DNA of 16,436 nt from contig CAJTXE010000065.1 of assembly GCA_910580225.1 (NCBI GenBank), positions 1 to 16,436 on the forward strand. Reading direction: 5' to 3'. The position numbers and the translations under genes are program-made. Shown here piece by piece: positions 8,386-15,652 of this stretch. Numbering within the stretch: position 1 is the first letter of the stretch; each line of letters starts with the position of its first letter. The notes beneath the pieces were generated by a model. The model searched no databases. It was not told the origin of the DNA and worked only from the letters and a program-made list of their open reading frames with translations. The DNA is from an uncultured Acetatifactor sp. (GTDB lineage: Bacteria; Bacillota; Clostridia; Lachnospirales; Lachnospiraceae).

Positions 8386-10163
8386 GAGGAAAGCAGAAGA
8401 AGCCAAATCCGGCTCTGGAAGCTTTTCAGGGCGGGAGCGGACTGGTAAAGCAGAATCCGGTACTGGGTCCGCTGATGGAGCGTGCGGTTCTCCATTTTGA
8501 TGACAGCTATCCTATGGCGAAGGAAGACTGGGCCTGGGTGACATCTGAAGGCCATATTTATGCCAACAGTCATCGCCGTGCTGCGCAGGGGGAGTGGGCC
8601 TATGTACTGGCGCACTGCCTGCTGCATCTGGGACTGGGCCATATCCGGGAAGACCGGGAGAAAGATTCTGTCTGGAATGCAGCCTGCGACTGCGTGGCAG
8701 TCAGGTATCTGTCAGATTTTCATATAGGGACGGTTCCGGAGGAACTGGCGTTTCCCCTGCCCTCCCGGGTCCGGGAAGAGGAGAAACTGTATGATTGGTT
8801 AAAGGAGCACAAGGATCCGGAATATTTTCGGTTCTCCACCATGAGCGGCGGACGGGCGGACATGTGCTGGCGGGGAGAGGGAAGGCTATGGCACTGGTGG
8901 AGCGGTCCGGTGGACTGGCAGCAGCTTTTTGCCGAGAGTCTGCGGGATGCTCTGCGAACAGCTGTTGACTATGCAGGAGGTGTCAGGTCAGACCCGGGAA
9001 GCCACAGGAAAATGGGAGCTATTCAGCGTGCAAGGGAGTGGTTTTTATCCGGTTATCCTCTGCTTGGGGGTGTGGCTTCCGGATTTCGGTTGGTAGAGGA
9101 TCCTCTGGTGGCACAGCGGATGGACATTCCCATAGCAGCGATTTCTGTACAGATGCAGGAGATTTATGTGAATCCCGCTGCCCATCTCACCGAGCAGGAG
9201 TGGCGGTTCGTACTGGCCCATGAGTATCTGCATGCTGCTCTGTGTCATGAGGGACGGCTGGGCAGGCGGGATCCGGAGCTGTGGAATACGGCCTGTGACT
9301 ATGTGATTAATCAGTGGCTCCGGGATATGGAGGTTGGGGCCATGCCGGAAGGTCTGCTCTATGATCCGGAACTGGCAGGGCTGTCGGCAGAAAGTGTATA
9401 TGATATTCTGACTGCAAACATACGGAAATACAGACGAATGGCCTGGCATGACATTCTTTTCGGACCGCCGGACTGGCAGGGATCCAAAGATTTTGTGGAT
9501 CTGGATACATGGTGTCGTTCGGCAATACAACGGGGACTGGATTTTCATGAAACCCATGACCGGGGGTATCTGCCTGCCGGACTGGTGGAGGAGATTCGGG
9601 CACTGTCCCAGCCGCCCATTCCATGGGATGTGGAACTGGCCCGTTGGTTCGACGAACGGTTTGAGCCTTTGGAAAAACGGCGTACCTACGCACGGATCAG
9701 CCGAAGACAGTCAGCTACGCCGGACATTCCCAGGCCTTCCTGGCGATATGAGGAGGAGGCTCATGCGGGACGGACATTCGGGGTGCTCTTGGATACTTCA
9801 GGTTCTATGGACCGGGGGCTGCTGGCTTCGGCGCTGGGAGCGATTGCAAGCTACAGCGCTGCCCGGGATGTGAACAAGGTGCGGGTGGTGTTCTGTGATG
9901 CGGTTCCCTATGACCAGGGGTATATGGAGGTGGCTGACATTGCCGGCAGCGTCCGGGTGCGGGGACGGGGCGGTACAGTGCTTCAGCCCGGGGTAGAGCT
10001 TCTGGAGCAGGCGAAGGATTTTCCCAGAGAAGCTCCCTTATTGATTATCACCGACTGTGAGTGTGACCGGCTGAATCTTTCCGGCAGGGATCATGCGTTT
10101 TTAGTTCCCCGGGGAAAAAGCCTGCCTTTTCCGCCCAGGGGGCCGGTGTTTTATCTGGAATAG
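8382..10163 (+). CDS. Metallopeptidase-like / vWA domain protein (DUF2201 type), duplicated N-terminal domain
   Basis: A 593-residue soluble protein. It holds two related DUF2201_N-like domains: copy 1 (about 30-145) with HCLLHLGLGH at 78-87, and copy 2 (about 235-350) with HEYLHAALCH at 280-289. Each is followed by a WN-ACD motif (WNAACD, WNTACD). Copy 2 therefore keeps a full HExxH zinc site, while copy 1 has Cys in place of the catalytic Glu. The C-terminal vWA domain (about 465-575) has a complete MIDAS: DTSGS at 471-475, T532 in GRGGT, and D558 in ITDCE. The start is ATG 8382, overlapping the MoxR stop (ATGA), so translation is coupled. The frame is open upstream to 8325, but that would lie inside the MoxR gene. 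Known pairing: vWA proteins bind MoxR ATPases through the MIDAS. Proteolytic activity is predicted only from the motif, and the substrate is unknown. Confidence 0.85.
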   Translation: MRGKQKKPNPALEAFQGGSGLVKQNPVLGPLMERAVLHFDDSYPMAKEDWAWVTSEGHIYANSHRRAAQGEWAYVLAHCLLHLGLGHIREDREKDSVWNAACDCVAVRYLSDFHIGTVPEELAFPLPSRVREEEKLYDWLKEHKDPEYFRFSTMSGGRADMCWRGEGRLWHWWSGPVDWQQLFAESLRDALRTAVDYAGGVRSDPGSHRKMGAIQRAREWFLSGYPLLGGVASGFRLVEDPLVAQRMDIPIAAISVQMQEIYVNPAAHLTEQEWRFVLAHEYLHAALCHEGRLGRRDPELWNTACDYVINQWLRDMEVGAMPEGLLYDPELAGLSAESVYDILTANIRKYRRMAWHDILFGPPDWQGSKDFVDLDTWCRSAIQRGLDFHETHDRGYLPAGLVEEIRALSQPPIPWDVELARWFDERFEPLEKRRTYARISRRQSATPDIPRPSWRYEEEAHAGRTFGVLLDTSGSMDRGLLASALGAIASYSAARDVNKVRVVFCDAVPYDQGYMEVADIAGSVRVRGRGGTVLQPGVELLEQAKDFPREAPLLIITDCECDRLNLSGRDHAFLVPRGKSLPFPPRGPVFYLE

Positions 10164-10176
10164 CGGCCTTATACTA

Positions 10177-10205
10177 TTGCATTTTGTACAGGGGCATGTT
10201 ATACT
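10177..10205 (+). promoter_or_regulatory. Extended -10 promoter for ptb-buk
   Basis: A poor -35 (TTGCAT, 10177-10182) and TATACT (10200-10205) are 17 nt apart, with TG one base before the -10 (TGTTATACT), a layout that compensates for a weak -35. Predicted transcription start is near 10212, giving a leader of about 115 nt. It lies directly after the vWA gene, so ptb-buk is probably a separate unit. Confidence 0.5.
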
Positions 10206-10217
10206 TTTAACGATGGA

Positions 10218-10236
10218 AAATACTTCTGATGTATTT
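10218..10236. promoter_or_regulatory. Possible operator: inverted repeat downstream of the ptb start site
   Basis: AAATAC (10218-10223) and GTATTT (10231-10236) form a perfect 6-bp inverted repeat with a 7-nt spacer, placed at about +6 to +24 of the predicted ptb transcript. That is a usual place for a repressor site. The repeat is short and AT-rich, so chance is a real alternative. Confidence 0.25.
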
Positions 10237-10326
10237 GGAAGATAAGGAAAATACCGGTTATATGCTATTAGGCGGGCGGTAACAAGAACAAGGCCCGGAA
10301 GGGGCGGAAAGGGAGAAAGTACGAAA

Positions 10327-11247
10327 ATGAAACAGGGTTTTGATGACATTATGGCAAAGGTGAAGCAATGCGGAAAGAAGACAGTGTCTGTGTCTGTGGC
10401 ACAGGATTCTGCAGTGCTGGAGGCCGTGAAGGAAGCCAAGGAGAGAGGCATTGCCGACGCAATTCTGGTAGGGGACGAGGCGAAGATCAGGGAAGTTGCC
10501 GCTTCCATCGGAATGGATTTGACAGGCTATGAGATTATAGATGAGCCGGATATGATTGCTGCATCGTTGAAAGCGGTGAAGCTGGCCCATGAAGGAAAAG
10601 CGGATATGTACATGAAAGGTCTGATCGATACGAAAGATTTCCTGAAGAGCGTCCTGGATAAGGAAGTAGGCCTGCGTACGGGCAGTCCTTTGTCCCATGT
10701 GGGCGTATTTGAAATTGAAGGTATCGACAGACTTCTATTTCTTACAGATGTGGCGTTTATGACTTATCCTACCCTGGAAGACAAAGTACATATCATTCAG
10801 AATACAGTACCTGTGTGCAATGCCTGTGGTATTGACATGCCCAAGATAGCACCCATGGCAGCAGTGGAAGTAGTGAATCCCAAGATGCCTGCTACAGTAG
10901 AAGCGGCAGAGCTGACAAAGATGTGCGAGGAAGGCAAGATTACCGGCTGCATCATTGACGGTCCGCTTTCTCTTGATCTTGCCATTGACCCTGAGGCTGC
11001 AAAGCATAAGGGAGCTACCGGAAGGAAGATCTGCGGTGATGCGGATGTGTTGCTTTTTCCGGACATCCATGCCGGCAATCTTGTCTATAAGGCCATTGTA
11101 CATATGGTAAAGATGCGTAATGGCGGAATCCTGACTGGTACCAAAGTTCCTGTAATTCTCACCAGCCGTTCTGACAGTTTCGAGACTAAGGTAAACTCCA
11201 TTGCTCTGGCAGCAGTAGTGTCTGAAGAACTGAAGAAAAATGTATAA
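10327..11247 (+). CDS. ptb: Phosphate butyryltransferase
   Basis: A 306-residue cytoplasmic acyltransferase of the phosphate acetyl/butyryltransferase family (PF01515). It would convert butyryl-CoA and phosphate to butyryl-phosphate and CoA. Typical family segments are IDGPLSLDLAID and HKGATGRKICGDADVLLFPD in the second half, followed by DIHAGNLVYKAIVHM. Its length of about 300 residues fits Ptb and single-domain Pta. The start at ATG 10327 has GGGAG 11 nt upstream. The butyrate kinase gene lies 124 nt downstream on the same strand, which favours Ptb over Pta, since the pair completes butyrate formation with substrate-level ATP synthesis. Related enzymes with branched-chain acyl-CoA preference cannot be excluded. 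Confidence 0.88.
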   Translation: MKQGFDDIMAKVKQCGKKTVSVSVAQDSAVLEAVKEAKERGIADAILVGDEAKIREVAASIGMDLTGYEIIDEPDMIAASLKAVKLAHEGKADMYMKGLIDTKDFLKSVLDKEVGLRTGSPLSHVGVFEIEGIDRLLFLTDVAFMTYPTLEDKVHIIQNTVPVCNACGIDMPKIAPMAAVEVVNPKMPATVEAAELTKMCEEGKITGCIIDGPLSLDLAIDPEAAKHKGATGRKICGDADVLLFPDIHAGNLVYKAIVHMVKMRNGGILTGTKVPVILTSRSDSFETKVNSIALAAVVSEELKKNV

Positions 11248-11265
11248 AAACGGTGAAGCCGTTTT
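11247..11265 (+). other. Hairpin in the ptb-buk gap (possible attenuator or processing site)
   Basis: AAAACGG and CCGTTTT form a perfect 7-bp stem around TGAAG starting at the ptb stop codon. The four T are part of the stem and no longer T-run follows, so this is a poor terminator. A second small stem (CAGTG/CACTG, 11270-11286) follows. Such hairpins could alter the ptb:buk mRNA ratio. The remaining gap holds the buk ribosome binding site. Confidence 0.35.
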
Positions 11266-11371
11266 ACCACAGTGGCAGGGACACTGAAGGGAAAAGGATT
11301 AGGATGATACATAATAAGTGAAAATAGTATGAAGGATATACATGACACAACCAGAATAGGAGAATAGAGAG

Positions 11372-12439
11372 ATGTCAGTGAAAAGCTTAATTATCAATCC
11401 AGGTTCCACCTCCACTAAAATCGGTGTGTTTGAGGATGAGACCCTGTTGTTTGAAGAGACCTTAAGGCATTCTACAGAGGAGATCAGTCAGTATGCGAAT
11501 ATTGTGGATCAGAAGGATTTTCGTAAGAAAATCATTACGGATCTTCTGGAATCCAAAGCGTTTGATATAAAGAGTCTGAATGTGATTGTAGGGCGCGGCG
11601 GTATGCTGAAACCGATTCCGGGAGGCACCTATGCGGTGACAGAGGAGCTGCTGGAGGATCTGAAGAAGGGTGTCCAGGGGCAGCATGCCTCCAACCTGGG
11701 GGGGATTCTGGCAAAGGAGATCGGAGATTCCATCGGAGTGCCTTCTTATATTGTGGATCCGGTTGTAGTGGACGAGCTGATGCCAATTGCCAGATACTCA
11801 GGTGTGCCGGAGCTTCCCCGAGTGAGTATTTTCCACGCATTGAATCAGAAGGCCGTTGCAAAGCGATATGCGAAGGAAATCGGCAAATCTTATGAGTCCC
11901 TTCGACTGATTGTAGTTCATATGGGCGGCGGAGTATCTGTGGGCGCCCATGAGAATGGGAAGGTAGTTGATGTATTCAATGCCCTGGATGGGGACGGCGC
12001 ATTTTCTCCCGAGCGGGCTGGGGGAGTACCCAACGGCGCATTGATTAAAATGTGCTTCTCCGGTAAGTATACGGAGAAGGAAGTTTACGGGAAGATGGTG
12101 GGTAAGGGCGGTTTCAATGCATACCTTGGCACCAACGATATGCGAGAGGTGACGAAACTGGCCAATGAAGGCAATGAGAAGGCAGTGGAAGCCAAGCAGG
12201 CATTTCTGCTTCAGGTAGCCAAGGACATTGGTTCCATGGCTTGTGTTCTGAACGGTAAGGTGGACCAGATCATCGTCACAGGCGGGATTGCCTATGGTGC
12301 AGATGTGGTTGCAGCGTTGAAGGAGAGAGCGGAATGGATCGCACCTTTCACTGTGTATCCCGGTGAGGATGAGCTGTTGGCATTGGCCCAGGGGGCGCTG
12401 CGTGTATTGAACGGTGAGGAAGAAGCGAAGGTATATTGA
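11372..12439 (+). CDS. buk: Butyrate kinase
   Basis: A 355-residue kinase of the acetate/butyrate kinase (ASKHA) family that transfers phosphate from butyryl-phosphate to ADP, the last step of the Ptb-Buk butyrate route. The N-terminal phosphate loop INPGSTSTKIGVF (residues 8-20), the segment VVHMGGGVSVG (about 181-191), the conserved ALDGDGAFSPERAGG region (about 203-217) and the glycine-rich TGGIAYG near residue 303 are all present. Its length is normal for Buk and shorter than acetate kinase (about 400). AGGAG (11358-11362) lies 9 nt before ATG 11372. It follows ptb in the same direction and ends at a strong bidirectional terminator. Branched-chain acid kinase activity is possible in this family, but butyrate is the usual substrate. 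Confidence 0.93.
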   Translation: MSVKSLIINPGSTSTKIGVFEDETLLFEETLRHSTEEISQYANIVDQKDFRKKIITDLLESKAFDIKSLNVIVGRGGMLKPIPGGTYAVTEELLEDLKKGVQGQHASNLGGILAKEIGDSIGVPSYIVDPVVVDELMPIARYSGVPELPRVSIFHALNQKAVAKRYAKEIGKSYESLRLIVVHMGGGVSVGAHENGKVVDVFNALDGDGAFSPERAGGVPNGALIKMCFSGKYTEKEVYGKMVGKGGFNAYLGTNDMREVTKLANEGNEKAVEAKQAFLLQVAKDIGSMACVLNGKVDQIIVTGGIAYGADVVAALKERAEWIAPFTVYPGEDELLALAQGALRVLNGEEEAKVY

Positions 12440-12554
12440 CGAAAAATGAAGACAACGGATATCTCCCCAAGTCCTTCTTCTTTGGGAAAGACAGACTTTC
12501 TGGCTGGGCGGGGAGAGCCGTGAAACAGCAGTAAGCGGTCAGAATGTGCGATGT

Positions 12555-12613
12555 CAAAAAACTGGCGCAGGAAAGAAGCAGATCATATGCTTCGTTTCTG
12601 TGTCAGTTTTTTG
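12555..12613. terminator. Strong bidirectional Rho-independent terminator (buk / uxaC)
   Basis: A stem of 25 positions (12555-12579 with 12589-12613, one A·G mismatch and a few G·T pairs) closes over a 9-nt loop. The right arm ends in six T, and the left arm begins with six A, which read as six T on the other strand. It lies about 115 nt after buk and about 93 nt beyond the end of uxaC, so it can stop both convergent transcripts. The rest of 12440-12705 holds no gene that I can support. Confidence 0.8.
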
Positions 12614-12644
12614 CAGCTCATGAAAGCCGGAATAACGCTCTGCA

Positions 12645-12683
12645 TTCAATTATAGGAAGCAATACTTGCTTCCTATAATTGAA
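12645..12683. repeat. Perfect 39-nt palindrome (18-bp arms, 3-nt loop)
   Basis: Arms 12645-12662 and 12666-12683 are exact reverse complements around TAC. The stem core is TATAGGAAGCAA. No T-run follows on either strand, so it does not look like a normal terminator. It lies between the bidirectional terminator and the uxaC stop codon. It might be a 3' mRNA-stabilising hairpin for uxaC, a protein binding site or a small palindromic repeat element. Confidence 0.7.
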
Positions 12684-12705
12684 GGAACAGTTGGGGGGCA
12701 GGGAG

Positions 12706-14112
12706 TCAGATTTCAAATTTAAAATATCTCTTTGCATTATAATATGAGATATCCCTTACAATCTCGGAAAGAGTCTTCATATCTGCCGGGAAGCCGCCTT
12801 CTTCTACCCAGGTACCAATGAGATTGCATAAAATTCTACGAAAATATTCATGTCGGGCATAAGACAGGAAACTTCTGGAATCTGTCAGCATGCCTACAAA
12901 GCCGGATAGATTGCCCAGATTGGCCAGGGAGATCAGCTGTTCTGTCATACCGGTCCTGTGATCATTGAACCACCATGCACTGCCCTGCTGGATTTTTGCT
13001 ATGGCGGATGAATCCTGGAAGCAGCCCAAGATGGTACCGATGGACTGGTTGTCATTGGGATTCAGGCTGTACAGGATAGTCCTGGGCAGTTCATCTGTTT
13101 TGCACAGGGCATCCAGAAAATCTGCTGTCTGGGCAGAGGGAGTATCATTGTTGATGCAGTCAAACCCAGTATCGGGACCAAGCAGTTCGAATCTTTTTGT
13201 ATTGTTGTCTCGTTTGCAGCCAAAGTGGAGCTGCATGGCCCAATCCATTCTATGATATTCTCTGCCGAGAAAGAGCATAAAGGCAGTTTTGAATTTCAGC
13301 TGTTCTTCTCTGGTAGGAGTCATTCGGTTCAGCCGTTTTAAAAAGATGGCTTCAATTTCATCATTGCTGGCCGGACAGTGCATGACATATTCCAGGCCAT
13401 GGTCTGAGACACGGCAGCCCATGGAGGCAAAGTACTCCATTCGCTGCTTCAGGGCTTTCTTTAAAGCTGCAAAGCTGCTGATTTCGATACCGGTAACCTG
13501 GCAGAGTTTGTCCAGATAGTCCAGATAATCAGCTTTCTCAAAGTTCATGGCTTTGTCAGGCCGCCAGGCCGGCAGGACTTTTATATTAAAGCTGCGATCT
13601 TCAGCGATTTTCTGATGCCATTCCAGAGAGTCCACAGGATCATCAGTGGTGCAGATCAGAGTAACATTGCTGCGCCTGATCAGACTACGGACACTCATGG
13701 AGGGCTGGGCCAGCTTTGTATTGCAAAGGTTCCAGACTTCATCTGCCGTCTTCCGATTCAGCACACCATGATAATCAAAATACCGCTGCAGTTCCAGGTG
13801 ACTCCAGTGAAAGAGAGGATTGCCAATGGCTTTGCCCAGGCATTCTGCCCATTTGCAGAATTTTTCGTAGTCTGAAGCGTCCCCTGTAATATATGTTTCC
13901 TCTATACCATAAGAACGCATTAGACGCCATTTGTAATGATCACTGCCCAGCCAAACCTGAGTGATATTGTCAAATTGACGATCTTCAGCGATTTCTCTCG
14001 GATTGATATGACAGTGGTAATCCAGAATAGGTGTGTTTTCGGCAAAATCGTGGAATAATTTTTTTGCTGTCTCGGATTCCAACAGGAAATCCTTGTCCAT
14101 AAATTCTTTCAT
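12706..14112 (-). CDS. uxaC: Glucuronate isomerase
   Basis: A 468-residue uronate isomerase of the amidohydrolase-like superfamily. It converts D-glucuronate to D-fructuronate (and D-galacturonate to D-tagaturonate), the first step of hexuronate catabolism. The N-terminal metal-site motif DYHCHINPRE (H33, H35) and the following segments WLGSDHYKWRLMRSYG and FHWSHLELQRYF are typical of UxaC. Length is normal for the family (about 465-470). The frame is open upstream to 14253, which would overlap the regulator gene. I chose ATG 14112 because GGAGG lies 8 nt upstream and the protein there aligns with a normal UxaC N-terminus. It starts 35 nt after the LacI regulator and is probably cotranscribed with it. 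The other hexuronate enzymes (UxuA/UxuB/KdgK) are not in this window. Confidence 0.95.
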   Translation of the reverse strand: MKEFMDKDFLLESETAKKLFHDFAENTPILDYHCHINPREIAEDRQFDNITQVWLGSDHYKWRLMRSYGIEETYITGDASDYEKFCKWAECLGKAIGNPLFHWSHLELQRYFDYHGVLNRKTADEVWNLCNTKLAQPSMSVRSLIRRSNVTLICTTDDPVDSLEWHQKIAEDRSFNIKVLPAWRPDKAMNFEKADYLDYLDKLCQVTGIEISSFAALKKALKQRMEYFASMGCRVSDHGLEYVMHCPASNDEIEAIFLKRLNRMTPTREEQLKFKTAFMLFLGREYHRMDWAMQLHFGCKRDNNTKRFELLGPDTGFDCINNDTPSAQTADFLDALCKTDELPRTILYSLNPNDNQSIGTILGCFQDSSAIAKIQQGSAWWFNDHRTGMTEQLISLANLGNLSGFVGMLTDSRSFLSYARHEYFRRILCNLIGTWVEEGGFPADMKTLSEIVRDISYYNAKRYFKFEI

Positions 14113-14147
14113 ATTTGTTTCCTCCGCTATTGAAATATAGGATATAC

Positions 14148-15245
14148 TTAACGTGTCGTTCCACGTCTGATAATTTCTCCGGTAAAAATCGTTTTTTGAG
14201 GCATTTTTTTCCCCTCCAATACTCCCAGAAGAGTGGTGATCAGGTGGCGGCAAAGGGTTTCCAGCTTATTGTCTATACTGGTGAGCTCCGGATCGCAGCA
14301 GACAGTCAACATGGAATTATTAAACCCCACTACAGCAAAATCTTCGGGAATACGGTAATTCATTTGTTTGGCATATTTTACAGCAGCCAGAGCCAGGCAA
14401 TCGTCTTCGGCGATGATACCATGAAACAGGAAGTCACCGCTGCTGTCATGCAGCTGCTGTAAGCAGGCAGTCATAGCGTGAATATCCTCGTGAGAACCCT
14501 GATAAAACCGGGTCATAACACTGTTTTTCCGTGATTTATTGGATATGGCTGTGACCTGTTTCTGTGTATTGCCGGATTCAGAAGCAATATTCTGATCGGA
14601 GAAGGCAGGAACGGAGAGGGCCAGCGTTTTGCAGGCGTCCAGGAAGCCTGTCAGCTTGCGTATGCCGCTGTACGAGCAGGAGTTATAGAAGTACAAGAGG
14701 TCCTCTATCCCATTGTGAAACATTTCCAGGGTGGCATTGTATATCGCTGTGTAATAGTCAGGAGCCACACTGTAGACATTTGGGATATCCAGTTCCGCAT
14801 TCAGCAGCATTACGGGAATGTGTGCGGAGGCCTCGGCAATATATTCGTTTTCACTTGCCTTCTTATGGACGAAATTAGAACCGACCAGGATGATGGCATC
14901 CACTTTTTTTGTGCGCAGCAAATTCATGGAGGCAGCTTTCGTTTCCGGTGTATAACCTGTACAGCACAGAAGACTGTCGTAGCCGTTGATACGCAGGTTC
15001 TGTTCGATATGGTAAACGGCTTTGGCCAAATAAGGATCAGAACTGTCTGCGCACATGATTCCGATTGTCCGCATGGTATTTAATCCCAGCCCCCTGGCGA
15101 AAGCATTTGGCGTGTATCCGCAATGCTCAATTACATCGAGGACTTTTTTGCGTGTTTTTTCGCTGACATTTCTGCTGCCATTCAGTACACGGGAGACTGT
15201 GGCAATAGAAACTCCGGCTTTCTCGGAGATATCGTAAATTGTCAT
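14148..15245 (-). CDS. LacI-family transcriptional regulator, probably of hexuronate use
   Basis: A 365-residue repressor-type regulator. The N-terminal LacI helix-turn-helix is clear (MTIYDISEKAG, VSIATVSRVLNG, then the hinge-helix region near ARGLGLNTMRTIGIM). A periplasmic-binding-protein-like effector domain follows (about 60-340, with DAIILVGSNF and GIIAEDDCLALAAVKYA segments). It is slightly longer than most LacI proteins because of an extra polar stretch (about 225-250) in the middle of the sensor domain. GAGGAAAAC lies just before the ATG. The uxaC gene begins 35 nt downstream, so a hexuronate-pathway ligand is likely, by inference. A LacI-type operator overlies the start of its own transcript, which suggests autoregulation. 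Confidence 0.92.
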   Translation of the reverse strand: MTIYDISEKAGVSIATVSRVLNGSRNVSEKTRKKVLDVIEHCGYTPNAFARGLGLNTMRTIGIMCADSSDPYLAKAVYHIEQNLRINGYDSLLCCTGYTPETKAASMNLLRTKKVDAIILVGSNFVHKKASENEYIAEASAHIPVMLLNAELDIPNVYSVAPDYYTAIYNATLEMFHNGIEDLLYFYNSCSYSGIRKLTGFLDACKTLALSVPAFSDQNIASESGNTQKQVTAISNKSRKNSVMTRFYQGSHEDIHAMTACLQQLHDSSGDFLFHGIIAEDDCLALAAVKYAKQMNYRIPEDFAVVGFNNSMLTVCCDPELTSIDNKLETLCRHLITTLLGVLEGKKMPQKTIFTGEIIRRGTTR

Positions 15246-15313
15246 TTGTTTTCCTCATTTTCAGACTGCCTGATGTGTCATGAACAGGAGGTCTGACTGG
15301 TACAGACTTATAA

Positions 15314-15327
15314 TGTAAGCAGTTTCA
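15314..15327. promoter_or_regulatory. cre / LacI-type operator for the regulator-uxaC operon
   Basis: TGTAAGCAGTTTCA matches the cre-type consensus TGWAANCGNTNWCA at 13 of 14 positions (A in place of the central G). It lies about 16 nt downstream of the -10 on the minus strand, at roughly +9 to +22, a typical roadblock position. It could bind the adjacent LacI protein (autoregulation) or CcpA (catabolite repression); the sequence does not separate these. Confidence 0.5.
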
Positions 15328-15342
15328 CAAAGCCCTATCTGC

Positions 15343-15370
15343 ATTATAGCAAATGGATATTTTTTTGCAA
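15343..15370 (-). promoter_or_regulatory. Promoter of the LacI regulator-uxaC operon
   Basis: On the minus strand, TTGCAA (15370-15365) is followed after 16 nt by a perfect TATAAT (15348-15343). Predicted start is near 15336, giving a leader of about 90 nt before the ATG at 15245. The candidate operator lies inside this leader. Confidence 0.6.
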
Positions 15371-15612
15371 GATATTTTTTAGATTGACTGACGGATGTTG
15401 ACAGCAGAAATTTGTATTGGTCTATTAATAGAAGAATTCGACTCCGAAATTTGAGAAAGCCTGAATATGGAACCTTGTGGAAGTAAATCTGTGATAAGAG
15501 AGGGATTTTGAGAGGCAATGGCGCCATGTGGATGCGGGAAATGCTGAATTGTGTAGAGACAGATGGAATCGGCATGTCAGAGTTGACTGGCGGATAAAAG
15601 GAGTTTGTATAT

Positions 15613-15652
15613 AAAAAGTTCGCCTTATGTACAAGTAAGGCGAACCTTTTTT
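15613..15652 (+). repeat. Terminal-type inverted repeat 1 / terminator-like hairpin
   Basis: GTTCGCCTTA (15618-15627) pairs perfectly with TAAGGCGAAC (15636-15645) around the loop TGTACAAG, with an A-run before and a T6 run after. It can act as an intrinsic terminator in either direction. The whole unit is repeated in reverse orientation at 16018-16056. Confidence 0.75.

Noticed and set aside
7257..10326. A JetD (DUF3322/DUF2220 Toprim-type nuclease) gene.
   Set aside because: Both large genes after the SMC gene are clearly MoxR and metallopeptidase-vWA. No further frame of about 350-400 codons exists there.
14113..14253. N-terminal extension of uxaC.
   Set aside because: It would overlap the regulator gene. 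The segment is unlike UxaC, and ATG 14112 has GGAGG at 8 nt.
15583..15613. TTGACT with TATATA as a promoter reading into the hairpin element.
   Set aside because: The spacer is 19 nt and a terminator-like hairpin follows at once, so a productive promoter is doubtful.
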